From Streptomyces spinosus (lineage in GTDB: Bacteria > Actinomycetota > Actinomycetes > Streptomycetales > Streptomycetaceae): a DNA stretch of 64,000 nucleotides. Of this stretch, positions 1 to 6,978 are shown in pieces. Numbering within the stretch: position 1 is the first letter of the stretch; each line of letters starts with the position of its first letter. The notes beneath the pieces were generated by a model. The model was not told the DNA's origin, searched no databases, and saw nothing but the letters and a program-made list of their open reading frames with translations. Location: the NCBI RefSeq assembly GCF_020400655.1, contig NZ_JAINRC010000004.1:248001-312000 (forward strand). Direction: 5' to 3'. The translations under genes were made by a program, and so were the position numbers.

Positions 1-68
1 GCGGCTGGTCGCCGCTGCGCGGGAACCTGATCCCGGGCACGGCGATCTTCGTGTGCGAGCGGGGGTGA
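1..68 (+). CDS. 3' end of an unidentified gene
   Basis: Only the last 21 codons are inside the window, read from base 3 to the TGA at 66-68. The visible tail reads as GWSPLRGNLIPGTAIFVCERG-stop. I do not recognise the family from so short a piece. It lies on the same strand as hrpB, 85 bp upstream. No terminator is obvious between them, so read-through is possible. The other two frames lack a comparable stop-bounded tail, which is the main reason to believe this one. Confidence 0.4.
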   Translation, partial: GWSPLRGNLIPGTAIFVCERG

Positions 69-153
69 TCCCGCCGGGTGGCGCGGGCGCTGCCCGGGAC
101 CGGCCGGCACGCGCGCGTACCGGCCGTTCGCGGACCCGTACGACACTGGGGGC

Positions 154-2679
154 GTGATCCGTTACGACGCCCTGGACGCCCTGCCCGTGCGCGGCGCCCT
201 TCCTGCCCTGGCCGAGGCCCTGGAGGGGCACGGCACCGCCGTCCTCGTCGCGCCGCCCGGCACCGGCAAGACGACGCTGGTGCCGCTGGTGCTGGCCGGG
301 CTCGTCGGCGACGGCCCCGCGCGGCGGGTCGTGGTGGCCGAGCCGCGGCGGATCGCGGCGCGGGCGGCGGCACGGCGCATGGCGTGGCTGCTGGGCGAGA
401 GGCCCGGCGGGAGCGTCGGCTTCACGGTACGCGGCGAGCGGGCCGTGGGGCGGCACACGCGCGTGGAGGTCGTGACGACCGGTGTCCTGCTGCAGCGGCT
501 CCAGCGCGACCAGGAGCTGGCCGGAGTGGACGTCGTCGTCCTCGACGAGTGCCACGAGCGGCATCTGGACGCGGACACGGCGGCCGCGTTCCTGTGGGAC
601 GTGCGGCAGGCGCTGCGGCCGGAGCTGCGGCTGGTGGCCGCGTCGGCGACCACCGACACCGAGGGGTGGGCGCGGCTGCTCGGCGGGGCGCCGGTGGTCG
701 AGGCGGCGGGCGTGGCGCATCCGGTGGAGGTCGTGTGGGCGCCCCCGGCGCGTCCGGTCCGGCCGCCGCAGGGGATGCGCGTGGATCCGGCGCTGCTCGC
801 CCATGTGGCGTCGGTGGTGCGGCGGGCGCTGGCCGAGCGGACCGGGGACGTGCTGTGCTTCCTGCCCGGCGTCGGCGAGATCGCGCGCGTGGCGGGCCTG
901 CTGGGGGATCTCGGTGACGTGGACGTGCTCCGGGTGCACGGGCGGGCGCCGGCCGCCGTGCAGGACGCGGTGCTCGTGCCCGGGGAGCGGCGCCGGGTGG
1001 TGCTGGCGACGTCCGTGGCCGAGTCGTCGCTGACCGTGCCGGGGGTACGGGTCGTGGTCGACTCCGGGCTGGCGCGGGAACCCCGCGTGGATCACGCGCG
1101 CGGGCTGAGCGGACTGACGACCGTACGGGCGTCGCGGGCGGCGGGGCGGCAGCGGGCGGGGCGGGCCGGGCGTGAGGCGCCGGGTGCCGTGTACCGGTGC
1201 TGGGCTGAGGCCGAGGACGGCCGCCTGCCGGCGTTCCCGGCGCCGGAGATCAAGGTGGCCGACCTGACCGCGTTCGCCCTTCAGGCGGCCTGCTGGGGCG
1301 ATCCGGACGCCTCGGGGCTGGCGCTGCTCGATCCGCCGCCGGCCGGGGCGATGGCCGCGGCGCGCTCGGCTCTGACGGCGGTGGGGGCGGTGGACCCCGC
1401 CGGGCGGGCCACGGAGGTCGGCGCGCGGATGGCCCGGCTGGGGGTGCACCCGCGGCTGGGGCGGGCCTTGCTGGACACGGGCGGTCGAGGGGCCGAGGTG
1501 GTCGCCCTGCTCTCCGAAGAGGTGCCCCGGGAGTACGGGGACGATCTCGCCGGCGCGCTGCGCCGTGTCCGGCGCGGTGGTGACGCGTACGCCGCGCGGT
1601 GGTCGGCGGAGGTCCGGCGGCTGCGCGGCGTCTCGGAGGAGTTCTCCCACCCGCCGGCCCGCGACGGCCGGCGAGAGGGCGCCGTCCGGGGCGGCCCGGG
1701 CATCGGTGACGACCGGCTCGCCGGACTCGTCGTCGCCCTGGCCTTTCCCGAGCGGGTCGCCCGGCTCGACGGCGGGTCGTACCTCATGGCGTCCGGGACG
1801 CGGGCGGAACCGGCCGAGGGGTCGGCGCTGCGCGGTGCTCCCTGGATCGTCGTGGCCGTCGCCGACCGGCCCTCCGGCAAGGGCCACGCGCGCGTGCTGC
1901 TCGGCGCGACCGTGGACGAGGACGTGGCGCGGGCCGCCGCCGGCGCGCTTCGGACGGAGGAGGACGAGGTGCGCTGGGCCGACGGGGACGTCGTGGCCCG
2001 GCATGTCGAACGGCTGGGCGCGATCGAGATCGCGGTTCGGCCCCTGAAGGACGCCGGCCCGGCTCTCGTACGCGGCGCCCTCCTCGACGGGCTCCGGCAG
2101 GACGGGCTCGGGCTGCTCCGCTGGCCGCCGCAGGCGGAGCTGCTGCGGCAGCGGCTGGCGTTCCTCCGGGCGCACCTGGGCGAGCCGTGGCCGGACGTGT
2201 CCGACGCCGCGCTGCACGCGCGCGTGGACGAGTGGCTGGAACCCGAGCTGAGCCGGGCCGGGCGGCGGGCCGATCTCGCCCGGATCGACGCCGGACAGGC
2301 ACTCGCGCGGCTGCTGCCCTGGGCGAGCGGGGAGGCCGCCCGGCTGGACCAGCTCGCCCCCGAGCGGATCGCCGTACCGAGCGGGTCCATGGTCCGGATC
2401 GACTACCGGGATCCCGAGCGCCCGGTCCTCGCAGTCAAGCTCCAGGAGATGTTCGGGCTGCGGGAGACGCCGGCCGTCGCGGGCGTGCCCCTGCTCGTGC
2501 ACCTGCTCTCGCCCGCCGGGCGGCCCGCCGCCGTGACGGCCGACCTCGCCTCCTTCTGGGCGGACGGCTACCGGGCCGTCCGCGCGGAGCTGCGCGGACG
2601 CTACCCCAAGCACCCGTGGCCGGAGGACCCCGCGACCGCCGAGCCCACACGGCACACGACCGCGCGGCTCAGGCGCTGA
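154..2679 (+). CDS. hrpB: ATP-dependent RNA helicase HrpB
   Basis: This is an 841-residue DEAH-type superfamily 2 helicase of the HrpB family, which is expected to unwind RNA using ATP in the cytoplasm. Motif I (PPGTGKT) lies near residues 34-40. Motif II is DECH near 131-134, the SAT motif is near 161, and motif VI (QRAGRAGR) is near 333-340. The HA2 and HrpB-specific C-terminal regions follow to the end, and the length matches the family. The GTG start at 154 is preceded by a GGGGG ribosome site five bases upstream; longer starts lack one. The bacterial role of HrpB is poorly defined, so only the enzyme class is certain. The 360 bases downstream are empty apart from the facing terminator of the next gene. 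Confidence 0.93.
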   Translation: MIRYDALDALPVRGALPALAEALEGHGTAVLVAPPGTGKTTLVPLVLAGLVGDGPARRVVVAEPRRIAARAAARRMAWLLGERPGGSVGFTVRGERAVGRHTRVEVVTTGVLLQRLQRDQELAGVDVVVLDECHERHLDADTAAAFLWDVRQALRPELRLVAASATTDTEGWARLLGGAPVVEAAGVAHPVEVVWAPPARPVRPPQGMRVDPALLAHVASVVRRALAERTGDVLCFLPGVGEIARVAGLLGDLGDVDVLRVHGRAPAAVQDAVLVPGERRRVVLATSVAESSLTVPGVRVVVDSGLAREPRVDHARGLSGLTTVRASRAAGRQRAGRAGREAPGAVYRCWAEAEDGRLPAFPAPEIKVADLTAFALQAACWGDPDASGLALLDPPPAGAMAAARSALTAVGAVDPAGRATEVGARMARLGVHPRLGRALLDTGGRGAEVVALLSEEVPREYGDDLAGALRRVRRGGDAYAARWSAEVRRLRGVSEEFSHPPARDGRREGAVRGGPGIGDDRLAGLVVALAFPERVARLDGGSYLMASGTRAEPAEGSALRGAPWIVVAVADRPSGKGHARVLLGATVDEDVARAAAGALRTEEDEVRWADGDVVARHVERLGAIEIAVRPLKDAGPALVRGALLDGLRQDGLGLLRWPPQAELLRQRLAFLRAHLGEPWPDVSDAALHARVDEWLEPELSRAGRRADLARIDAGQALARLLPWASGEAARLDQLAPERIAVPSGSMVRIDYRDPERPVLAVKLQEMFGLRETPAVAGVPLLVHLLSPAGRPAAVTADLASFWADGYRAVRAELRGRYPKHPWPEDPATAEPTRHTTARLRR

Positions 2680-3038
2680 CCCGGTCGGGCCCCCCGCCCC
2701 GCGCCCGGTGTCCGCAGGATCCGGCGACCGCGCGGGGCCGGTGCCGCGCGGAACACGGCGCGGGCGCGCGGGACCGGGCTTGTCTTGCGGCGCGCCCCGG
2801 CCTGCCTTCCGGACGGGGCGCGGCCACGGGTGCTCGGGCACCGTCGTCGGCGGCGCTTGGGGGACGTCCGGCGCGACCGGTGAGTCCGGCGCGCCGACCG
2901 CGAGGACCAGGGCGAGTGTGCGGTGGCCCCGGCGGCTCCGGTGCCGCTGCCCCAGCCGGGTCCCCAGCCGGGTCCTGATGTGCCGTCAGACAGATTCGGC
3001 ACCGTGGCAATGGCGGGAGCAGCGGTGCGCGTACGGAG
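2680..3038. other. gene-free gap between hrpB and the transglycosylase
   Basis: About 360 bases of very GC-rich sequence lie between two convergent genes. Open frames cross it on both strands, but none has a ribosome site or a recognisable protein. I see no clear terminator for hrpB itself. The only clear element is the leftward terminator just to the right, at 3039-3073. Confidence 0.5.
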
Positions 3039-3073
3039 AGGGCGCCCGCCCGCCGGAGCGGGTCGGGCGCCCT
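3039..3073 (-). terminator. stem-loop terminator of the transglycosylase gene
   Basis: A perfect 10-bp stem pairs 3039-3048 with 3064-3073. An inner 5-bp stem pairs 3049-3053 with 3058-3062, with one bulged T. It begins 15 bases past the stop codon of the leftward gene at 3088. It has no T-tract, as is usual for actinomycete terminators. Confidence 0.75.
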
Positions 3074-3087
3074 GTAGCCGCCGCGCG

Positions 3088-4872
3088 TCAGGAGGCCGGC
3101 GTGCCCGGGTCCGGGCTCGCCGGGGAGTCGGCGGCGGCGACCTTCAGTTCGACCGTGAGCGTGGCGCCGCCCGTGGTGGTGATGCGGAGCAGGAACGTGC
3201 CGGTGGTGTCGTCGGCGTACAGCTTCGGCAGGGTGAGCAGGCCCTTGTCGTCCGTCAGGAGGCCGGTGAGGGTGCGTACGGACTTGCCGTCGGCGTCCTT
3301 GAAGTAGGGGCCCTTGTCGTTCTCCGTGGCGTCGTCCGCCGACTTGACCAGTGTGGCGGTGGCCGCGACCTTGTCCGCGACGGCGCCCTTGTAGGTCGCC
3401 TTCACCTGGAGCTGGTCGGCGAACTCGCCGCCGGGCGTGCAGCTCAGCGGAGTGTCGTCGGTGCGGACCAGGGTGTCGGCGGCGCGCGCGGTGACGGTCG
3501 CCGCGAAGTCGACGCCCTTGACGGAACGGCCGACGACGGCGGCGGTGACCTTGAAGTCACCGGTCTTCTCGCCGGCCTGGAGCGCCGGGGCGAGCGCGAT
3601 GCCCTTGGCGTCGGTAGCCACGGTGGCCACGGTCTCGCCGCCGGCGAAGGTGGCGTCGGTGTCCCCCGTGATGGTGAACCGGATCCTGATCTTGGCGACG
3701 GACTTGCCGCCCTTGGTCTCGGCACGGACGCTGACCGGCTCGGCGAACGCGTCGCCGGCCATGGCGCTGAGCTTGCCGGTGCCCACGCCCACCAGGTGGT
3801 CCACCAGATCGGTGGGCGTCTGCGGGTCCGTCGGCGGGGCGGGCGGCGGCGGCGGGGCGGGGGGGGGGGGCGGAGCGGGCGGCGTCGGCGACCCGGGGTC
3901 GGGGCTCCCGCTGCCGCCGTGGCCGCTCCCGCCGTGGTCGCTCCCGCCGTCGCCGCCAGGCTTGTGGGGCTTCGAGTCCGGCTTCGTCCTCGGCGGGCCC
4001 GAGGGCCTCGGGGAGTGCGTACCGCCGGAGTTGTCGTCGCTGCGGTGCTCGGGCACACCGCCGGTGCCGTCGGGGACGGCGTGGCTGCCCTTGCGGTAGT
4101 ACTCCAGCCAGTTCAGGACCAGGTTCAGGTAGTCCTGCGAGTTGTTGTAGCTGAGGATCGCGCTGTGCAGGCCGCTCTCGGTCGACATGTCCCAGTCGTT
4201 GCGGCACAGGTAGTGGCCCGCGGCGAGCGCGGCGTCGTAGACGTTGTTGGGGTCCTTCTTGCCGTCCCCGTTGCCGTCGCGGCCCGCCCAGGTCCAGGTG
4301 GACGGGATGAACTGCATGGGCCCGACGGCCTGGTCGTAGGTGCTGTTGCCGTCGTACGCGCCGTCGTCGGTGTCCGGGATGAGCGCGAAGCCGTTGCCGT
4401 CGAGCTGCGGTCCGAGGATCCGGCCCACAGTGGTGCCGTCGGCGTCGACCCGGCCGCCGCGGGCGTGCCCGGACTCCACCTTGCCGATGGCTGCGAGCAG
4501 TTGCCAGGGCAGGTTGCAGCCGGGCTTGGACGAGCGCAGTTCCGCCTCGGCCTTCTTGTAGGCGTCGAGGACCGTCGCCGGGATGCCCGCCTCGGCCGCG
4601 CCGCGGGAGACGGGGGTGCCGGCGCTGGACGAGGGGCTGGGGTTGGGGCTCTTCAGCGGCGGCAGGTCCGTGTAGTACGGCGAGTTGCCGGTGGCGTTGC
4701 CGTCGGCGGACCCGTCCGTGGCGGGGGCGCTGGCGCCGGCCGCCGTCTGTCTGCCCTCGTCCTCGTGAGTCACTCCCGGAGCCTGGGACGCGGAGAGAGC
4801 CGCGACCGCCGCCGCGGCCACGGCGGTGGTCGCCGCTCCCTTGCGCAGCCGCCTGCCGAAATGCGCCGCCAT
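3088..4872 (-). CDS. secreted lytic murein transglycosylase with Pro-rich linker and C-terminal domain
   Basis: This is a 594-residue exported protein that should cleave peptidoglycan glycan strands. A basic N-terminus and alanine-rich hydrophobic stretch (residues 1-35) form a signal peptide. A lytic transglycosylase domain spans about 115-285, with the catalytic Glu in KVESGHA near residue 133, then AVGPMQFIPSTW and a late YNNSQ(D)YL segment. A proline-rich linker (about 290-360) leads to a C-terminal beta-rich domain of unknown function with Ig-like repeats. An upstream in-frame ATG at 4890 exists. However, GGAGGGG at 4881-4887 is correctly spaced for the ATG at 4872, and those bases would be coding if 4890 were used, so 4872 is chosen. 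The linker is encoded across a run of twelve C residues. Confidence 0.88.
   Translation of the reverse strand: MAAHFGRRLRKGAATTAVAAAAVAALSASQAPGVTHEDEGRQTAAGASAPATDGSADGNATGNSPYYTDLPPLKSPNPSPSSSAGTPVSRGAAEAGIPATVLDAYKKAEAELRSSKPGCNLPWQLLAAIGKVESGHARGGRVDADGTTVGRILGPQLDGNGFALIPDTDDGAYDGNSTYDQAVGPMQFIPSTWTWAGRDGNGDGKKDPNNVYDAALAAGHYLCRNDWDMSTESGLHSAILSYNNSQDYLNLVLNWLEYYRKGSHAVPDGTGGVPEHRSDDNSGGTHSPRPSGPPRTKPDSKPHKPGGDGGSDHGGSGHGGSGSPDPGSPTPPAPPPPPAPPPPPAPPTDPQTPTDLVDHLVGVGTGKLSAMAGDAFAEPVSVRAETKGGKSVAKIRIRFTITGDTDATFAGGETVATVATDAKGIALAPALQAGEKTGDFKVTAAVVGRSVKGVDFAATVTARAADTLVRTDDTPLSCTPGGEFADQLQVKATYKGAVADKVAATATLVKSADDATENDKGPYFKDADGKSVRTLTGLLTDDKGLLTLPKLYADDTTGTFLLRITTTGGATLTVELKVAAADSPASPDPGTPAS
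3859..3870. repeat. homopolymer run of 12 G/C bases inside the transglycosylase linker
   Basis: Twelve consecutive G on the + strand (C on the coding strand) encode part of a polyproline stretch. The run lies after the catalytic domain. A one-base slip would therefore leave the enzyme domain intact but remove or replace the C-terminal domain. Confidence 0.9.
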
Positions 4873-5054
4873 AGAGTGAACCCCTCCCATTGGACGCCCG
4901 TGCGTCCGTCTCCTTCTGTCTGCCTCGCTCTGGTGTGACGGTTGACCCGGTGCTGTGGTTGCGCCTGTTCCGCCCTTCCCTCCGTGCGACGGGTGTACGG
5001 CCGTGCGCCCGCACGGCGACGCAGGTGACCCTACGACAAGTTGCTTGGATGCTG

Positions 5055-5090
5055 CACCGGTTCACGCCCGGATTTCACCGGTTGGCCAAC
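5055..5090. promoter_or_regulatory. possible operator between divergent genes
   Basis: The octamer CACCGGTT occurs twice, at 5055-5062 and 5077-5084, exactly 22 bases (two helical turns) apart. The second copy runs into the perfect palindrome GTTGGCCAAC at 5081-5090. The site lies between the leftward transglycosylase gene and the rightward DUF4184 gene. The binding protein is unknown, and chance is possible in such sequence. Confidence 0.3.
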
Positions 5091-5190
5091 TGTCGTTGCC
5101 CGCACCGCCCCGGACGGCGCTCACGCATACTGGGCTGACCTGATCACCGGCGCCGCGTCTCGGGGCCGCCGACCGCTCCAGGGGGCTCTG

Positions 5191-6060
5191 GTGCCGTTCA
5201 CGCTCAGCCATGCGGCGGCCGTGCTGCCCGCGATCCGCCGGGACGGCAGCGGCCGTGGCCCATTGGTGCCGACGGTGCTCGTCGCCGGTTCCCTCGCGCC
5301 CGACATGCCCTACTACGCGGCCGGTGTCCTGCCGGGCGGAATGGAGTTCGGCGCGGTCACGCACGCGTTCGCCGGCGTCCTCACCGTCGACGTGCCCATC
5401 GCCTGGGCCCTGACGGGGCTGTGGCTGCTGGTACGGGAGCCGTCGCTCGCCCTGCTGCCACGGGCCCGGCAGGGCCGGCCGGCCGCTCTGCTGCGCTGCG
5501 GTGCGCCCCGCGCGCGGGTACGGGCCGCGTCGGCGGGGTGGTGGTACGCCTCCGCGGTGCTCGGCGCGCTCACCCATGTGGTGTGGGACGCGTTCACGCA
5601 TCACGACCGGTGGGGCACGCGCCTGGTTCCGGCCATCGGGCGGGAGCGTCCGGCGGGCGTGCCGCTGTTCACGTGGCTGCAGTACGGCTCGTCGGCGGCG
5701 GCCGCCGTGGTGATCGCCGTGTTCCTGGTACGCGGGCTGCGGCGGGCGCCGGACGGGGTGCCGGTGGGGGTGCCGGTGCTGTCCGTGCGGGACCGGTGCC
5801 GGGCGCTCGTGGTGATCGGCGGCTGCGCGCTGGCCGGGGCGGTGCAGCGCACGGCGGGGTGGTGGGAGCGGCGGGGCACGGCCGCGGGGCCGTGGGAGCT
5901 GGTGCCCACCCTGTGCTTCGGGGCGGGCGCCGGGCTGGTCGTGGGACTGCTGCTGTACGCCGTCGGGATCAGGGTCTGGCGTCCGGCCGCCGGTCCCGGG
6001 GATCCAGGGGATCCCGGTGGGGTGGTCGGTGCGGGCCGCGGGCGGCCGGTCGCTCGGTGA
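5191..6060 (+). CDS. DUF4184 family membrane protein
   Basis: This is a 289-residue protein of the DUF4184 family, which has no established function. It opens with the family signature PFTLSHAAAVLP, followed by LVAGSLAPDMPYY and a His-rich segment (THVVWDAFTHHDRWG) near residue 135 that suggests a metal-binding or hydrolase-like site. About six hydrophobic segments indicate an integral membrane protein. The frame is open from 5041, but the family N-terminus begins at GTG 5191, which has GGGGG five bases upstream, so this start is chosen. Its 3' end overlaps the convergent small gene that ends at 5969. Confidence 0.82.
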   Translation: MPFTLSHAAAVLPAIRRDGSGRGPLVPTVLVAGSLAPDMPYYAAGVLPGGMEFGAVTHAFAGVLTVDVPIAWALTGLWLLVREPSLALLPRARQGRPAALLRCGAPRARVRAASAGWWYASAVLGALTHVVWDAFTHHDRWGTRLVPAIGRERPAGVPLFTWLQYGSSAAAAVVIAVFLVRGLRRAPDGVPVGVPVLSVRDRCRALVVIGGCALAGAVQRTAGWWERRGTAAGPWELVPTLCFGAGAGLVVGLLLYAVGIRVWRPAAGPGDPGDPGGVVGAGRGRPVAR

Positions 6061-6379
6061 CGGAGGCGACGAAGACCGTGAGCGTCGGCCGGGGGCGTGC
6101 TCTCGGGATCAGGGTGAGGACGAGGGCGGCATAGCCGCGGGCAAGGTCGGCCCACTCACGCCAGTCGGTGGTGCGGGCCGCGCGGCCGGCGATCCTGCGC
6201 CGGAGATCCTTGGAGACGTTGCGGACGGTCGTGGCCAGGTCGGCCGGGATGCGGGCGGTGCTTGCGTCGGCCGCGAGGGCCGGCACCGGCGCGGCGGGCA
6301 CGGCCTGCGTCGAGGCGGTGTCCGCCCAGACCCCGGCTGATGCCTCGGGCGTCCGGCGGTGAAGCATGCGTATACCCAT
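5969..6379 (-). CDS. conserved hypothetical protein, 136 aa
   Basis: I recognise this as a short Streptomyces protein of unknown function, with a core reading STARIPADLATTVRNVSKDL and then WREWADLARGYAALVLTLIPR. It is basic, rich in Arg and Ala, probably helical, and has no clear signal or catalytic motif. The ATG at 6379 starts the conserved part; a second ATG lies at 6367, and neither has a strong ribosome site. The same frame stays open upstream through a minisatellite to 6883, but that extension is repetitive and not believed. It overlaps the convergent DUF4184 gene by 92 bp, which is unusual and might mean the true end is differently placed. Confidence 0.55.
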   Translation of the reverse strand: MGIRMLHRRTPEASAGVWADTASTQAVPAAPVPALAADASTARIPADLATTVRNVSKDLRRRIAGRAARTTDWREWADLARGYAALVLTLIPRARPRPTLTVFVASVTERPAARGPHRPPHRDPLDPRDRRPDARP

Positions 6380-6539
6380 GCCCGCAGTGTTGCGGCTGCG
6401 GGGGGTGGGAGGCGTTCTGGCGGGGTCCGTTCGGGTTGTGACGGATCCCTCTGGGGGATCGGCCGGGCGTTCGAGCCAGGTGGGTTGGCGAGGGGAGGGG
6501 CGAGGGCCGGGGCGAGGCCGGTCTGGACCCGGTGGGACG

Positions 6540-6900
6540 GCGGCGCCGGGCCGGGCCGAGGGGGCGCCGGGCTGCCTCGTGGGGGCGGCGGCAGGGACCG
6601 CCGGGCCGCGACGTGATTGGTGGCGACGCCGGGCCGGGTCGTGGGGGGTGGCGACGCCGAGCCGCGACGTGGGGGCCGCCGGGCTCCCTCCTGGGGGCGG
6701 CGGCACCGCCCCGCGTCCTGGGGGTGGCGATGCCGGGCCGGGTCGTGGGGGTGGCGATGCCGGGCCGGGTCGTGGGGGTGGCACCGCCGGGCCGGGTCGT
6801 GAGGGGCACCGGGCCGTCTCGTGGGGTGGCGACGCCGGGCCACGACCTCGGGGGCGACGCCGGGCCGCCTGGAGGAGGACCACCGAGCCGCGTCGAGGGG
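6540..6900. repeat. degenerate 27-nt minisatellite
   Basis: A G-rich unit, roughly GGTCGTGGGGGTGGCGATGCC plus GGGCCG, repeats with a 27-base period. It is clearest from 6714 to 6822, with unit boundaries at 6714, 6741, 6768 and 6795. More diverged copies extend on both sides. Because 27 is divisible by three, both strands show repetitive open frames across it (for example DPARHRHPH on the minus strand). The array fills most of the 600 bp between polA and the small gene at 5969-6379, and I see no gene inside it. Confidence 0.8.
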
Positions 6901-6978
6901 GACCGCCTTGCGGCGGAGCTTGGCCCGGTCCTGGCCGCGACGCCCGCCTCGCTTCGGTCCCCCCTCACGCGCCGTCGG

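Noticed and set aside
4890..5120. Possible c-di-AMP (ydaO) riboswitch before the cell-wall enzyme
   Set aside because: Such genes often have one, and a GGCCAACCGGTGAAATCC piece is suggestive, but the conserved 3' part (CAGCTAACC..GTAGGCG) is absent.
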